In this document: one piece after another, positions 43,475 to 51,952 of the stretch
Layout: each line of letters opens with the position of its first letter
How positions within the stretch are numbered: position 1 is the first letter of the stretch
Assembly (NCBI GenBank): GCA_910588925.1
Contig: CAJURV010000003.1
Coordinates: 1 to 60,428, forward strand
Reading direction: 5' to 3'
DNA length: 60,428 bases
DNA from: an uncultured Rikenellaceae bacterium
Lineage (GTDB): Bacteria; Bacteroidota; Bacteroidia; Bacteroidales; Rikenellaceae
Notes under the pieces: generated by a model
Told to the model about the DNA's origin: nothing
What the model saw: the letters and a program-made list of their open reading frames with translations, nothing else
Databases searched by the model: none
Program-made: the position numbers and the translations under genes

Positions 43475-43642
43475 TTTGCAAATGAAAAATAAAAGGGGTA
43501 TATTTGTACTCATATTTGTGGAAAGATTTGGATTGATTGCAACCACATTAAAAAATGCTAAAAAGCGTTTCTTAGTGAGTGCCCGTGTGGCGCCTGTCTT
43601 CAGAATCTTCCCGTTTGAGCGAATTAATTCATACTTTTTGAA
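43475..43642 (+). promoter_or_regulatory. metK promoter and 130-base leader
   Basis: TTTG (43475-43478), 20 bases, TATATTTG (43499-43506): near-perfect. The leader (from ~43513) could hold a metabolite sensor; I looked for SAM-I, SAM-II and SAM-V patterns and found none that I can defend. Confidence 0.7.
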
Positions 43643-44926
43643 ATGGGATTTCTATTTACTTCAGAATCGGTATCGGAGGGACACCCCGATAAGGTGTCGG
43701 ACCAGATTTCGGACGCTATTCTCGACGAGTTCCTGCGCAACGATCCGTCGTCCAAAGTGGCGTGCGAAACGTTGTGTACCACCGGGTTGGTGGTTGTAAG
43801 CGGCGAGGTGAGTTCGTCGGCATACGTCGACGTACAGTCGGTGACGCGCCGTACCATAGAGCGTGTGGGCTATTCCAAGGCGGATTATATGTTCGAGTGC
43901 AATTCGTGCGGCGTGCTCTCCACCATACACGAACAGTCGCCCGATATAAACCAGGGCGTAGTCAGGGAGAATGCGGAGGAGCAAGGCGCCGGCGATCAGG
44001 GCATAATGTTCGGTTACGCCTGCCGCGAGACCAAGGAGTTGATGCCGGCCTCGCTCATGTTGTCGCACTATATATTACGGGAGTTGGCCGCCATACGCAA
44101 GGAGGGCCGCCAGATGACCTATCTGCGTCCCGATTCGAAGTCGCAGGTGACTGTGGAGTACGACGATAACGGCAAGCCGCAGAGAATACACACTATAGTG
44201 GTGTCTACACAACACGACGAGTTCATACCCGGCGGCGACAAAGAGGCGGAACGCCGTATGCAGGATACCATACGTGAAGATGTCGTAAATATATTGATGC
44301 CACGTGTAAAAGAGTTTCTTAAGCGTAACGGTAACGAGCTATTGCTCTCTCTCATACACGACGATTACATTCTGCACGTCAATCCCACCGGCAAGTTCAT
44401 AATAGGCGGTCCTCACGGCGATACCGGTCTTACTGGCCGAAAAATCATCGTCGATACCTACGGCGGCAAGGGAGCTCACGGCGGCGGCGCATTCTCGGGT
44501 AAGGATTCGTCGAAAGTGGACCGTAGCGCCGCTTACGCGTGTCGTCACATCGCCAAAAACATGGTGGCGGCAGGTGTGGCCGACGAGATGATGGTACAGG
44601 TGGCCTATGCAATAGGGGTAGCAGACCCGGTAAGCATCTTCGTCAATACATTCGGGACGGCTAAGTGTGCGCTTACCGACGGAGAGATAGCCCGCAAAAT
44701 TGCGGTGTTATTCGATCTCAGGCCTGCGGCCATAGTGAAAAGATTCGGTCTTACCAATCCCATCTTCGAGGCTACGGCGGCATACGGCCACTTCGGTCGC
44801 GAGCCTTATACAGCCGATGTCACCGTTATGGAGAACGGACGTCAGGCGGTGCGTAAAGCGGAGTTCTTCGCATGGGAGAAGCTCGATGCGGTGGATGCTA
44901 TAAAGGCTGCATTCGGAATGGCATAG
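43643..44926 (+). CDS. metK: S-adenosylmethionine synthase
   Basis: 427 residues. Makes S-adenosylmethionine from methionine and ATP; cytoplasmic tetramer. Starts MGFLFTSESVSEGHPDKVSD; motifs GHPDKVSDQISDAIL, IMFGYACRETKELMP, GGPHGDTGLTGRKIIVDTYG and GGGAFSGKDSSKVDRSAAY are intact. Slightly longer than the E. coli enzyme through an insertion near residue 180 (HTIVVSTQHDEFIPGGDKEA), as in other Bacteroidetes. Followed after 64 bases by lemA. Confidence 0.97.
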   Translation: MGFLFTSESVSEGHPDKVSDQISDAILDEFLRNDPSSKVACETLCTTGLVVVSGEVSSSAYVDVQSVTRRTIERVGYSKADYMFECNSCGVLSTIHEQSPDINQGVVRENAEEQGAGDQGIMFGYACRETKELMPASLMLSHYILRELAAIRKEGRQMTYLRPDSKSQVTVEYDDNGKPQRIHTIVVSTQHDEFIPGGDKEAERRMQDTIREDVVNILMPRVKEFLKRNGNELLLSLIHDDYILHVNPTGKFIIGGPHGDTGLTGRKIIVDTYGGKGAHGGGAFSGKDSSKVDRSAAYACRHIAKNMVAAGVADEMMVQVAYAIGVADPVSIFVNTFGTAKCALTDGEIARKIAVLFDLRPAAIVKRFGLTNPIFEATAAYGHFGREPYTADVTVMENGRQAVRKAEFFAWEKLDAVDAIKAAFGMA

Positions 44927-44990
44927 TTTGTGAAGGAGTATGGTCTCTCCGTTCCGCATTATGTGTTGTTTACATTAAAAACATGATATT

Positions 44991-45551
44991 ATGATTGCAA
45001 TAATCGTTTCTGCCGTGGTGTTGTTGCTCATCCTCATAGGAGCGGGCATCTACAACCGTATCGTCAGGTTGCGTAACAACCGCGAGAATGCTTTTGCCGA
45101 CATCGACGTTCAGCTCAAACAGCGTCACGATCTTATCCCCCAGTTGGTGGCTGCGGTCAAGGGTTATGCCGCTCATGAGAAAGAGACGTTGGACAGGGTT
45201 ATACAGGCGCGTAACGGTGCCGTGAGCGCCCGTACTATCGATGACAAGATCGCGGCCGAAAACACCCTCACTTCGGCGTTGGCCGGTTTGAAAGTAACGC
45301 TCGAGGCCTATCCCGATCTCAAGGCCAATACCAATTTCCTGCAACTGCAGGGCGAGATAGCCGATGTAGAGAACAAGTTGGCCGCCGTGAGACGCTATTT
45401 CAATTCGGCTACCCGTGAGTATAACAACGCCATAGAGACATTCCCCGCCAATGTTCTGGCCGGTATGTTCGGTTTCCGCAGAGAGCCGATGTTCGAGGTG
45501 GCGGCCGGTGAACGCGCCTCTTTGGATAAGGCTCCGGAGATCAAGTTTTAA
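44991..45551 (+). CDS. lemA: LemA family protein
   Basis: 186 residues. One N-terminal membrane segment (AIIVSAVVLLLILIGAGIY), the rest a four-helix-like bundle with the conserved NRENAFADIDVQLKQRHDLIPQLV. Family members are membrane-anchored with an extracytoplasmic or cytoplasmic helical domain and often pair with M48 proteases, as here: the protease gene starts three bases after the stop, so they are one operon. Function of LemA is not settled. Confidence 0.92.
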   Translation: MIAIIVSAVVLLLILIGAGIYNRIVRLRNNRENAFADIDVQLKQRHDLIPQLVAAVKGYAAHEKETLDRVIQARNGAVSARTIDDKIAAENTLTSALAGLKVTLEAYPDLKANTNFLQLQGEIADVENKLAAVRRYFNSATREYNNAIETFPANVLAGMFGFRREPMFEVAAGERASLDKAPEIKF

Positions 45552-45554
45552 GCT

Positions 45555-46523
45555 ATGAAATACGTTGGAATAGAGACCCAACAGAGGCGCAACAACACCA
45601 AGTCGTTGCTATTGTTGTCGCTTTTCCCGTTGATATTGGCAGGAGCCACATATCTGTTCTGTCTGTTCGTAAGCTTCTGCGTGCTGTCTAATAACGGATA
45701 TGTTTCCGATGATTTCGAGTCGGTGGTCTTCGCTTTAGGACGGGAGTATTTTCTGAATGCGATACCTTTCGTGATAGGGGCGGTGGTCCTGTGGTTCGTG
45801 ATAGCATACGTGAGCAACACCAGTATGATAAGGTCGGCCACGAATGCCCGTCCGCTCGAGAGACGCGAGAATCCGCGTGTCTATAATATGGTCGAGAACC
45901 TTTGCATGTCGCAGGGGATGGCTATGCCTAAGATCAATGTGGTGGACGACCCCTCTCTGAACGCTTTCGCCAGCGGGATAGACAAGAAGAGCTATACTGT
46001 GACGCTGACCACCGGCATAACGGAGCGTCTCGACGATGCCGAGCTGGAGGCCGTCATAGCACATGAGCTCAGTCATATACGTAATCGCGATGTCAGGCTC
46101 ATGATAGTCTCCATCATATTCGTAGGCATATTCGCCATCCTCGCCGAGATCATTCTGCAGGTGATGCTGTCGGCCAGATATAGCCGCGGCAGTTCGCGCG
46201 ATAAAGGCGGCACTATTCTCGTAGCTTTGGTGGCTCTCGTCATAGTGGGGATATGTTATTTCTTCACCATGCTTATGCGTTTTGCCGTGTCGCGTAAACG
46301 TGAGTTTATGGCGGACGCCGGTTCAGCCGCTATGACACGCGATCCGTTGGCATTGGCTTCGGCCCTGCGTAAGATCTCTGGCGACCCCGGTCTGCAGAAT
46401 ACCGGACGTGACGATGTGGCGCAGCTGTTCATCTTCCACGGTGTCAAAGGCGGCACATTCAACAGATTGTTCGCCACACATCCGCCCATAGAGGAGAGAA
46501 TACGCGTACTTGAACGTTTTTGA
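45555..46523 (+). CDS. M48 family membrane metalloprotease (HtpX-like)
   Basis: 322 residues. Two N-terminal membrane segments (~18-45 and ~68-90), zinc site VIAHELSHIRNRD (His ~170, Glu ~171, His ~174), third ligand in KREFMADAGSAAM, and two more membrane segments between (~185-205 and ~218-245). Degrades damaged membrane proteins. The last codons GAA CGT TTT TGA fall inside the first unit of repeat locus C, so the repeat supplies the stop codon. Ends THPPIEERIRVLERF, nearly standard for the family. Confidence 0.92.
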   Translation: MKYVGIETQQRRNNTKSLLLLSLFPLILAGATYLFCLFVSFCVLSNNGYVSDDFESVVFALGREYFLNAIPFVIGAVVLWFVIAYVSNTSMIRSATNARPLERRENPRVYNMVENLCMSQGMAMPKINVVDDPSLNAFASGIDKKSYTVTLTTGITERLDDAELEAVIAHELSHIRNRDVRLMIVSIIFVGIFAILAEIILQVMLSARYSRGSSRDKGGTILVALVALVIVGICYFFTMLMRFAVSRKREFMADAGSAAMTRDPLALASALRKISGDPGLQNTGRDDVAQLFIFHGVKGGTFNRLFATHPPIEERIRVLERF

Positions 46524-46736
46524 TAAGCCGAGCGCAATGAAACGGAGTTTCGATTGCCGAGGCGAAAAAACGTCTGCCTCAAGCGAACGTTTTTGATAAG
46601 CCGAGCGCAATGAAACGAAGTTTCGATTGCCGAGGCGAAAAAACGTCTGCCTTAAGCGAACGTTTTTGATAAGCCGAGCGCAATGAAACGAAGTTTCGAT
46701 TGCCGAGGCGAGAAAATGTCTGTATCAAAGCGAACG
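46512..46736 (+). repeat. 73-bp repeat family, locus C (3 near-identical copies)
   Basis: Units begin GAACGTTTTTGATAAGCC at 46512, 46585 and 46658, with a final GAACG at 46732 (periods 73, 73 and 74). Each holds hairpin H2, GCAAT-GAAAC-GAA-GTTTC-G-ATTGC, and across each junction hairpin H1, AAAAACGT-N13-ACGTTTTT, which resembles a two-way terminator. The first two units differ at only two or three bases. Non-coding. Confidence 0.95.
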
Positions 46737-46763
46737 GTTCTGTCCGTCTTTAGTTAAAATGTT

Positions 46764-46800
46764 TTACGCCGTACGAAATAATCTGTCCAGTACGGCGTTT
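46764..46800. terminator. Hairpin between repeat locus C and htrA
   Basis: ACGCCGTAC / GTACGGCGT 9-bp stem with ~15-base loop; only a short T stretch follows. Confidence 0.4.
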
Positions 46801-46917
46801 GTCATTTATACGGATTTATCCCCGAAAGCTATTCCTACTGCGGTGATTCTCCGGGGACGTACAATAAACCCGCATTCAATACGTATTTTGTAAGCAGAAC
46901 AACAAATCATAACGGAT

Positions 46918-48417
46918 ATGAGAAAAAAAATTTTTGCCGTGGCCTTTTTCGCTGCGTTTATCGGCGGTGGTCTTTCGGCATACGGAGTTTACAGATTCGT
47001 TAACTTCGACAGTAACGCCTTGACAGAGGCGACGGCTTCTCATTCGATAAAAGTCTCGGATGCGGCCGGTTATTCGTTCGCCTCGGAACAGATGCGCGAG
47101 AGCGGTTTCCCCGACCTGACATACGCGGCCGAAAAGACGGTGCCAGCCGTAGTTTACATAGACAAGACAGAGGTGGTGGAGGCACAGGAGAATCAGTTTT
47201 TCGGAGACCCTTTTTTCGAGTTTTTCGGCATACCGCAGGGGTACGGTAGCCGTGCGGTTCCACAGCAGGAGCGTCGTTCGGGAGGTTCCGGCGTAATCAT
47301 TTCGCCCGACGGATACATCGTCACCAACAACCACGTTATAGAGAACGCGAGCACGCTCAAGGTGACGCTCTCCGACGAACGTACCTACGATGCCCGTCTT
47401 GTAGGTACCGACCCTACCACCGACATAGCTCTGGTTAAGATAGATGCCGCCGACCTACCCTCTGTGGCTTTCGGCGATTCCGAGCGTTTGCGTTTGGGCG
47501 AATGGGTGGTGGCCGTCGGTAACCCGTACGGTCTCAACTCTACGGTTACCGCAGGTATCGTAAGCGCCAAGGGGCGTAATCTCGACGTGATACCCGATCA
47601 GTTCCGTCTGGAGTCGTTCATACAGACCGACGCCGCGGTCAACCCCGGCAACAGCGGCGGTGCGCTCGTCAATACCGCCGGCGATCTGGTAGGTATCAAC
47701 ACGGTGATAAAGTCGCCCACGGGGAGCTATGCCGGTTACTCTTTCGCCGTGCCTTCGAGCATTGTAAAGAAGGTGGTGGTGGACCTGATGGAGTACGGTT
47801 TCGTACAGCGCGCCCTTATGGGTATAGGCTATAACGAGATAACCGACGATTTCATAGAGGCGCGCGGCAAGAAGCTAGGTATCGAAGATAAAGGCGGCCT
47901 TTACGTCGCTTCGGTGGATGAGAACGGCGCCGCTGCGGCCGCGGGTATAAAAACGGGCGATATAATAGTGTCGATAGACGGCGTGAGAACAGACCGTAGC
48001 GCCCATCTGCAGGCCGTTATAGCGCAACATCGTCCCAACGATAAGGTGATTGTGGAGGTAAAAAGAGACGGAGATGTGAAACAATTCGAGGTGGTTTTAC
48101 GTAATAAGGCTGGTGAGGCCAAACTCCTCGACAAGAACAGTGTCGACGTGGTGGCCTCGTTGGGCGGTAAGTTCACCGATGTGGGCGATAAGCTCAAAGA
48201 GCGTCATAAGTTGAGTTTCGGTGTACAGGTAGTGGAAGTAGGTAACGGGCTTTTGTCGAAAGCGGGCATACGTGCAGGTTACATAATCACCCACATCAAC
48301 GGCGTTGCAATACGTACCGTTTCGGACCTTAACCGTGTCACATCCGCCGTGCAGACTATAGACGGGCTCTATCCCGACGGTCGTTACGTCAGCTATTCGA
48401 TAGTAGACCGTCAGTGA
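46918..48417 (+). CDS. htrA: DegP/HtrA family periplasmic serine protease
   Basis: 499 residues. N-terminal hydrophobic segment MRKKIFAVAFFAAFIGGGLSAYG is a signal or anchor. Trypsin-like domain with catalytic His ~139 (TNNHVIENAS), Asp ~169 (DPTTDIALVKI) and Ser ~246 (NPGNSGGALVN), then two PDZ domains (~300-390 and ~410-495). Degrades or refolds misfolded envelope proteins. 36 bases before rpoD; co-transcription is likely. Confidence 0.95.
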   Translation: MRKKIFAVAFFAAFIGGGLSAYGVYRFVNFDSNALTEATASHSIKVSDAAGYSFASEQMRESGFPDLTYAAEKTVPAVVYIDKTEVVEAQENQFFGDPFFEFFGIPQGYGSRAVPQQERRSGGSGVIISPDGYIVTNNHVIENASTLKVTLSDERTYDARLVGTDPTTDIALVKIDAADLPSVAFGDSERLRLGEWVVAVGNPYGLNSTVTAGIVSAKGRNLDVIPDQFRLESFIQTDAAVNPGNSGGALVNTAGDLVGINTVIKSPTGSYAGYSFAVPSSIVKKVVVDLMEYGFVQRALMGIGYNEITDDFIEARGKKLGIEDKGGLYVASVDENGAAAAAGIKTGDIIVSIDGVRTDRSAHLQAVIAQHRPNDKVIVEVKRDGDVKQFEVVLRNKAGEAKLLDKNSVDVVASLGGKFTDVGDKLKERHKLSFGVQVVEVGNGLLSKAGIRAGYIITHINGVAIRTVSDLNRVTSAVQTIDGLYPDGRYVSYSIVDRQ

Positions 48418-48453
48418 TACTACGAACGAAATTAACAGGAACAGAGATAAAAA

Positions 48454-49314
48454 ATGAGACAGTTAAAAATTACCAAGTCGATCACCAACAGGGAGAGCGC
48501 ATCTTTAGACAAATATCTTCAGGAGATAGGCCGTGAAGACCTTATCTCGGTGGAAGAGGAGGTGGAGCTGGCCCAAAGGATCAAGAAAGGCGATCAGGAG
48601 GCATTGGAAAAGCTTACTCGTGCCAATCTGCGATTTGTGGTGTCGGTGGCAAAACAGTATCAGAATCAAGGGCTTAGTCTGCCCGACCTTATCAATGAGG
48701 GTAACCTCGGTTTGATACGTGCGGCGGAGAAGTTCGACGAGACACGAGGTTTCAAGTTTATCTCTTATGCCGTATGGTGGATCCGTCAGTCGATCCTGCA
48801 GGCTTTGGCCGAACAGTCGCGTATCGTGCGTCTGCCTCTCAATCAGGTGGGGTCGCTCAATAAGATCAACAAAGCGCTTGCCAAGTTCGAACAGGAGCAC
48901 GAGCGTACTCCGTCGCCGGAGGAGCTGGCTATGGAGCTCGACCTTCCAAAGGAGAAGGTGGCCGACACTTTGCGCGTTTCGGGTCGTCATGTATCTGTGG
49001 ACGCTCCGTTTGCCGAAAGCGAGGACAACAGTCTGCTCGACGTGCTGGTAAACACCGATTCGCCCAATGCCGACCGCGGCCTAATCAACGAGTCGCTATC
49101 GACCGAGGTGGAGCGGGCGCTTGCCACACTCACCGAACGTGAACGCGATATTATCCGTTACTTCTTCGGTATAGGATGTTCGGAGATGACTCTGGAAGAG
49201 ATCGGCGAGAAGTTCGGACTGACACGCGAGAGGGTGCGTCAGATAAAAGAAAAGGCTATACGACGTTTGAGACACAATTCGAGAAGCAAACTTTTGAAAT
49301 CCTATCTCGGGTAG
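48454..49314 (+). CDS. rpoD: Primary RNA polymerase sigma factor
   Basis: 286 residues, the length and sequence style of the Bacteroidetes housekeeping sigma (sigma-ABfr): no region 1.1. Region 1.2 SLDKYLQEIGREDLIS, region 2 LRFVVSVAKQYQNQGLSLPDLI and FKFISYAVWWIRQSI, region 3 and region 4 EIGEKFGLTRERVRQIKEKAIRRL are present. It directs transcription from TTTG-N19-21-TAnnTTTG, the very signals seen elsewhere in this window. Followed by a strong terminator. Confidence 0.95.
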   Translation: MRQLKITKSITNRESASLDKYLQEIGREDLISVEEEVELAQRIKKGDQEALEKLTRANLRFVVSVAKQYQNQGLSLPDLINEGNLGLIRAAEKFDETRGFKFISYAVWWIRQSILQALAEQSRIVRLPLNQVGSLNKINKALAKFEQEHERTPSPEELAMELDLPKEKVADTLRVSGRHVSVDAPFAESEDNSLLDVLVNTDSPNADRGLINESLSTEVERALATLTERERDIIRYFFGIGCSEMTLEEIGEKFGLTRERVRQIKEKAIRRLRHNSRSKLLKSYLG

Positions 49315-49333
49315 GGTTTATTATAAATCATTT

Positions 49334-49370
49334 CACAAAGGCCCTTTTACCGGGGCCTTTGTTTTTTGGG
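49334..49370 (+). terminator. rpoD terminator
   Basis: ACAAAGGCCC / GGGCCTTTGT stem then TTTTTT. Confidence 0.9.
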
Positions 49371-49400
49371 AGGGGGGGAACATAGCCCCCTTTTCGATGG

Positions 49401-49750
49401 ACTATCATTGCTGTCCGGTAAAACTTATATTCGTTGCCGGATACAGTCTGAGCGAATGCGAGTGCCATCAAACACTTTCCTTTTGGCGGGTTTGAAGCGT
49501 AGCGAGAAAACCGGCGGGCCGCACCTCGCGGCGGGCATAAACTCTTCATTCGACGGAGGTACGTTAGTGAACGCAGTTAAGTCTATAAGAGTTGTTCGCT
49601 AAAGGTGCATAATTGCGTTTTCGTACTTTCCGCCGGTACGGTCCACTGCAGGCTTTTGTTTTGGTGACTCGTATGGAAGATAAAAACGAGACTTTTACAT
49701 AATGTGATTATGTGCTCTTTTAGTGTTTCTTGCCGGACAGCAATAATAGT
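49401..49750. mobile_element. MITE-like repeat, full copy with 18-bp terminal inverted repeats
   Basis: Ends ACTATCATTGCTGTCCGG (left) and its inverse on the right (ACTATTATTGCTGTCCGG on the minus strand): 17 of 18 match, with partly matching bases beyond. About 350 bp, no transposase and no plausible protein. A diverged, truncated copy lies at 24308-24541 in the other orientation. The CTGTCCGG ends recall those of some Bacteroidetes IS4-type elements, from memory only. No clear target-site duplication. Confidence 0.65.
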
Positions 49751-49823
49751 TTGTCTATCCTCGCTTCGCTCGGGAGCGTCTACGCCTTTAGCTTCTGCCG
49801 GGCGGGCTGTTTGTCGTTGAAGA

Positions 49824-50117
49824 TCATTTGAACACGAACAGATCCTCGTCTTCTCGTTTCATGTAGTAATGTTCCCTAGCGTATCGTTCGAGGAATTTGT
49901 CGTCGTTTTCGAGGCGTTTTATTATGATGCTGTCGCGTTTTATTTGTTCGCGCAGGCTGTCGCGCATTCCTACGAGGTCTTCGAGTTTGTCGTCGAGAGA
50001 CCTTTTGTACCTCATGTTACTCCTGTCGAAATAGAGTATGAGGGCGAGGAATACTGCGGTGGATATCAGTATCAACTGCCAGTTGGTGAGTATGTTGCTA
50101 CGCTTTTTCTTGCTCAT
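49824..50117 (-). CDS. Septum formation initiator (FtsB/DivIC-like)
   Basis: 97 residues. A basic cytoplasmic head MSKKKRSNILTN, one membrane segment WQLILISTAVFLALILYF (~13-30) and a coiled coil ~33-75 (DDKLEDLVGMRDSLREQIKRDSIIIKRLENDD) ending with the LERYAREHYYMKR-ED motif common to FtsB/DivIC. Part of the FtsB-FtsL-FtsQ divisome subcomplex. Last gene after thiL and thiD on the same strand (27 bases from thiD), an unusual partnership. Confidence 0.85.
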   Translation of the reverse strand: MSKKKRSNILTNWQLILISTAVFLALILYFDRSNMRYKRSLDDKLEDLVGMRDSLREQIKRDSIIIKRLENDDKFLERYAREHYYMKREDEDLFVFK

Positions 50118-50144
50118 GGTCCGTTCTTTCGGGTATGGTGTCTG

Positions 50145-50978
50145 TTAGCGGCTGATCTTATAACCTCCGCATCGTTCTTGTAGCGTTATGAAATGGTCGA
50201 TGGGGCCGTGTCCATCTCCCCATATCCTGTAACATCCACGTCGTATGGCCATATGCATGAACTCCTCGGCCGCTTGTACGGCATCGCGTAGACTCTCTCC
50301 CTGCGACATACGTGCCGCTATCGACGCGCTGAGCGAACACCCCGTGCCGTGTGTGTTTGCCGTGTCGATACGCTCGAACTCGAAACCGTGTACTTTCCCC
50401 GACTCGAAGTCGTAGAGCATGTCGGTGAGCGTCTTGCCATGCAGGTGTCCGGCCTTGAGTAACAGAGCCCGGCATCCCGACCTGCGAAATACCTCTGCGG
50501 CGCGGTCGAAGTCGCGTTCGCTTCGGATGTCGACGCCTGTCATGCGGCATGCCTCGGGTATGTTGGGCGTCACTAACGTAGCTTGCGGCAGCAGTCTGTT
50601 TATAAGCGCGTCTATGGCGTTGTTGTCTATAAGCTGGTCGCCGGAGGAGGCTATCATCACAGGGTCTAATATCAAGCCCGGCAGCTTCCCTGCGGCGGCT
50701 TTGTCCGCTACTGTCTCCACTATCTCCTTGTCTGGCAACATGCTGCATTTGACGGCTGTTACGTTCATGTCGTCGAGCACGGCGTCTATCTGCGATGATA
50801 CCGTTTCGGGCGACATGTTCGCTACGGCACGCACCGAGCATGTGTTCTGAGACGTTACGGCGGTTATGACCGTGGCGCAATATACCCCGGCGGCGAACGC
50901 GCTCTTGATATCCGCCTGTATTCCGGCGCCAGCCGACGAGTCGCTGCCGGCTATGGTCATCATTATCTTCTCTTTCAT
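50145..50978 (-). CDS. thiD: Hydroxymethylpyrimidine/phosphomethylpyrimidine kinase
   Basis: 277 residues from ATG 50978 (MKEKIMMTIAGSDSSAGAGIQAD). Phosphorylates HMP and HMP-P for thiamine synthesis. Ribokinase-fold motifs: GSDSSAGAGIQADIK at the N terminus, VTPNIPEA (~residue 150) and the catalytic anion-hole region NTHGTGCSLSASIAARMS (~225). The open frame up to 51176 lies within thiL and is rejected. Starts 5 bases after the thiL stop: coupled. Confidence 0.93.
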   Translation of the reverse strand: MKEKIMMTIAGSDSSAGAGIQADIKSAFAAGVYCATVITAVTSQNTCSVRAVANMSPETVSSQIDAVLDDMNVTAVKCSMLPDKEIVETVADKAAAGKLPGLILDPVMIASSGDQLIDNNAIDALINRLLPQATLVTPNIPEACRMTGVDIRSERDFDRAAEVFRRSGCRALLLKAGHLHGKTLTDMLYDFESGKVHGFEFERIDTANTHGTGCSLSASIAARMSQGESLRDAVQAAEEFMHMAIRRGCYRIWGDGHGPIDHFITLQERCGGYKISR

Positions 50979-50983
50979 CTTCT

Positions 50984-51952
50984 TTACCGGTGTATATAAC
51001 CGGCGAATTTTTCGTTTACGGCGGCGCCGTCGCGCAACCACTCTATGCCGCATCCTGACGTTATGCGTCCGATAGGGGAGGGGGCATAACCGAAACGAGC
51101 GGTAAAGTCGGCAGTGAGCTTGTCGGCTTCGGCCTCGTTTACAGTGAATAACAGCTTGAAATCCTCGCCTCCGCATATCGCCGGAGCGGCTGGATCAATA
51201 TTCTCTTCGGTGCAATAATGCAACAGGTCGTCCGATAGGGGCAGATGCGTCAATTCCACTCGTGCGCCCGTTCCCGACATGTCGCATATCTGCATGAGAT
51301 CCTTGGCGATGCCGTCCGATATATCCGTCATGGCGTGCACTTCGTTTCGGCTTCCGAGCCATTGCCCTTCATCTACCTGAGGCGTCGGCGACAGGTGGGC
51401 GTTAAGCAGGTGCGGGTATCGTGACGATCCTCTTTCGGCGAGCGATAGCCCGGCCGCACTGTCGCCCAATGTTCCGGCCGTCATTACTATGTCGCCGGGG
51501 AGTGCTGCCGAACGTCTTTTTATGTGCGCCGCTTCTCCCTCGCCTATGGCCGTAACGCATATTGTCAGGCCCGATCCGGAAGCCGTGGTGTCGCCACCCA
51601 TTAGCGGTACGCCGAACTTTACGGATAGGTCGCTGTAGCCGGCCATGAACTCCTCGTACCACCTGTCGGGCACTCCCTCGGGACGCGATATGGCCATGAA
51701 CGATGCCACGGGACGTACCCCCATGGAGGCTACGTCGCTTAGATTGACCGCCAGCGCTTTCCAACCTATGGCGTATGCCGGGGCCGTCGATAGCCTGAAG
51801 TGGACCCCCTCTGCTAACATGTCGGTGGTTATGACGGTGGCACGTCCGTTCGTCGCAGGCATTACGGCGCAGTCGTCGCCTATGCCTTCGCCGTATGGGG
51901 CCACGGCCGATGAAGACCGTTTTACGAGGTTTATGAATTCCAGTTCGTTCAT
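50984..51952 (-). CDS. thiL: Thiamine-monophosphate kinase
   Basis: 322 residues. Makes thiamine diphosphate from the monophosphate with ATP. PurM/ThiL fold: GIGDDCAVMPATNGRATVIT (metal-binding aspartates), LAVNLSDVASMG, LMGGDTTASG and DISDGIAKDL are intact. Operon thiL-thiD-divIC-like. No TPP riboswitch (no CTGAGA core) was seen ahead of it. Confidence 0.93.
   Translation of the reverse strand: MNELEFINLVKRSSSAVAPYGEGIGDDCAVMPATNGRATVITTDMLAEGVHFRLSTAPAYAIGWKALAVNLSDVASMGVRPVASFMAISRPEGVPDRWYEEFMAGYSDLSVKFGVPLMGGDTTASGSGLTICVTAIGEGEAAHIKRRSAALPGDIVMTAGTLGDSAAGLSLAERGSSRYPHLLNAHLSPTPQVDEGQWLGSRNEVHAMTDISDGIAKDLMQICDMSGTGARVELTHLPLSDDLLHYCTEENIDPAAPAICGGEDFKLLFTVNEAEADKLTADFTARFGYAPSPIGRITSGCGIEWLRDGAAVNEKFAGYIHR

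Noticed and set aside
43513..43642. SAM riboswitch ahead of metK
   Set aside because: The gene is a natural target, but none of the SAM-I, SAM-II or SAM-V core patterns could be placed with proper pairing.
46512..46736. CRISPR array
   Set aside because: The unit is repeated in full with no unique spacers, so the tandem structure is not a CRISPR.
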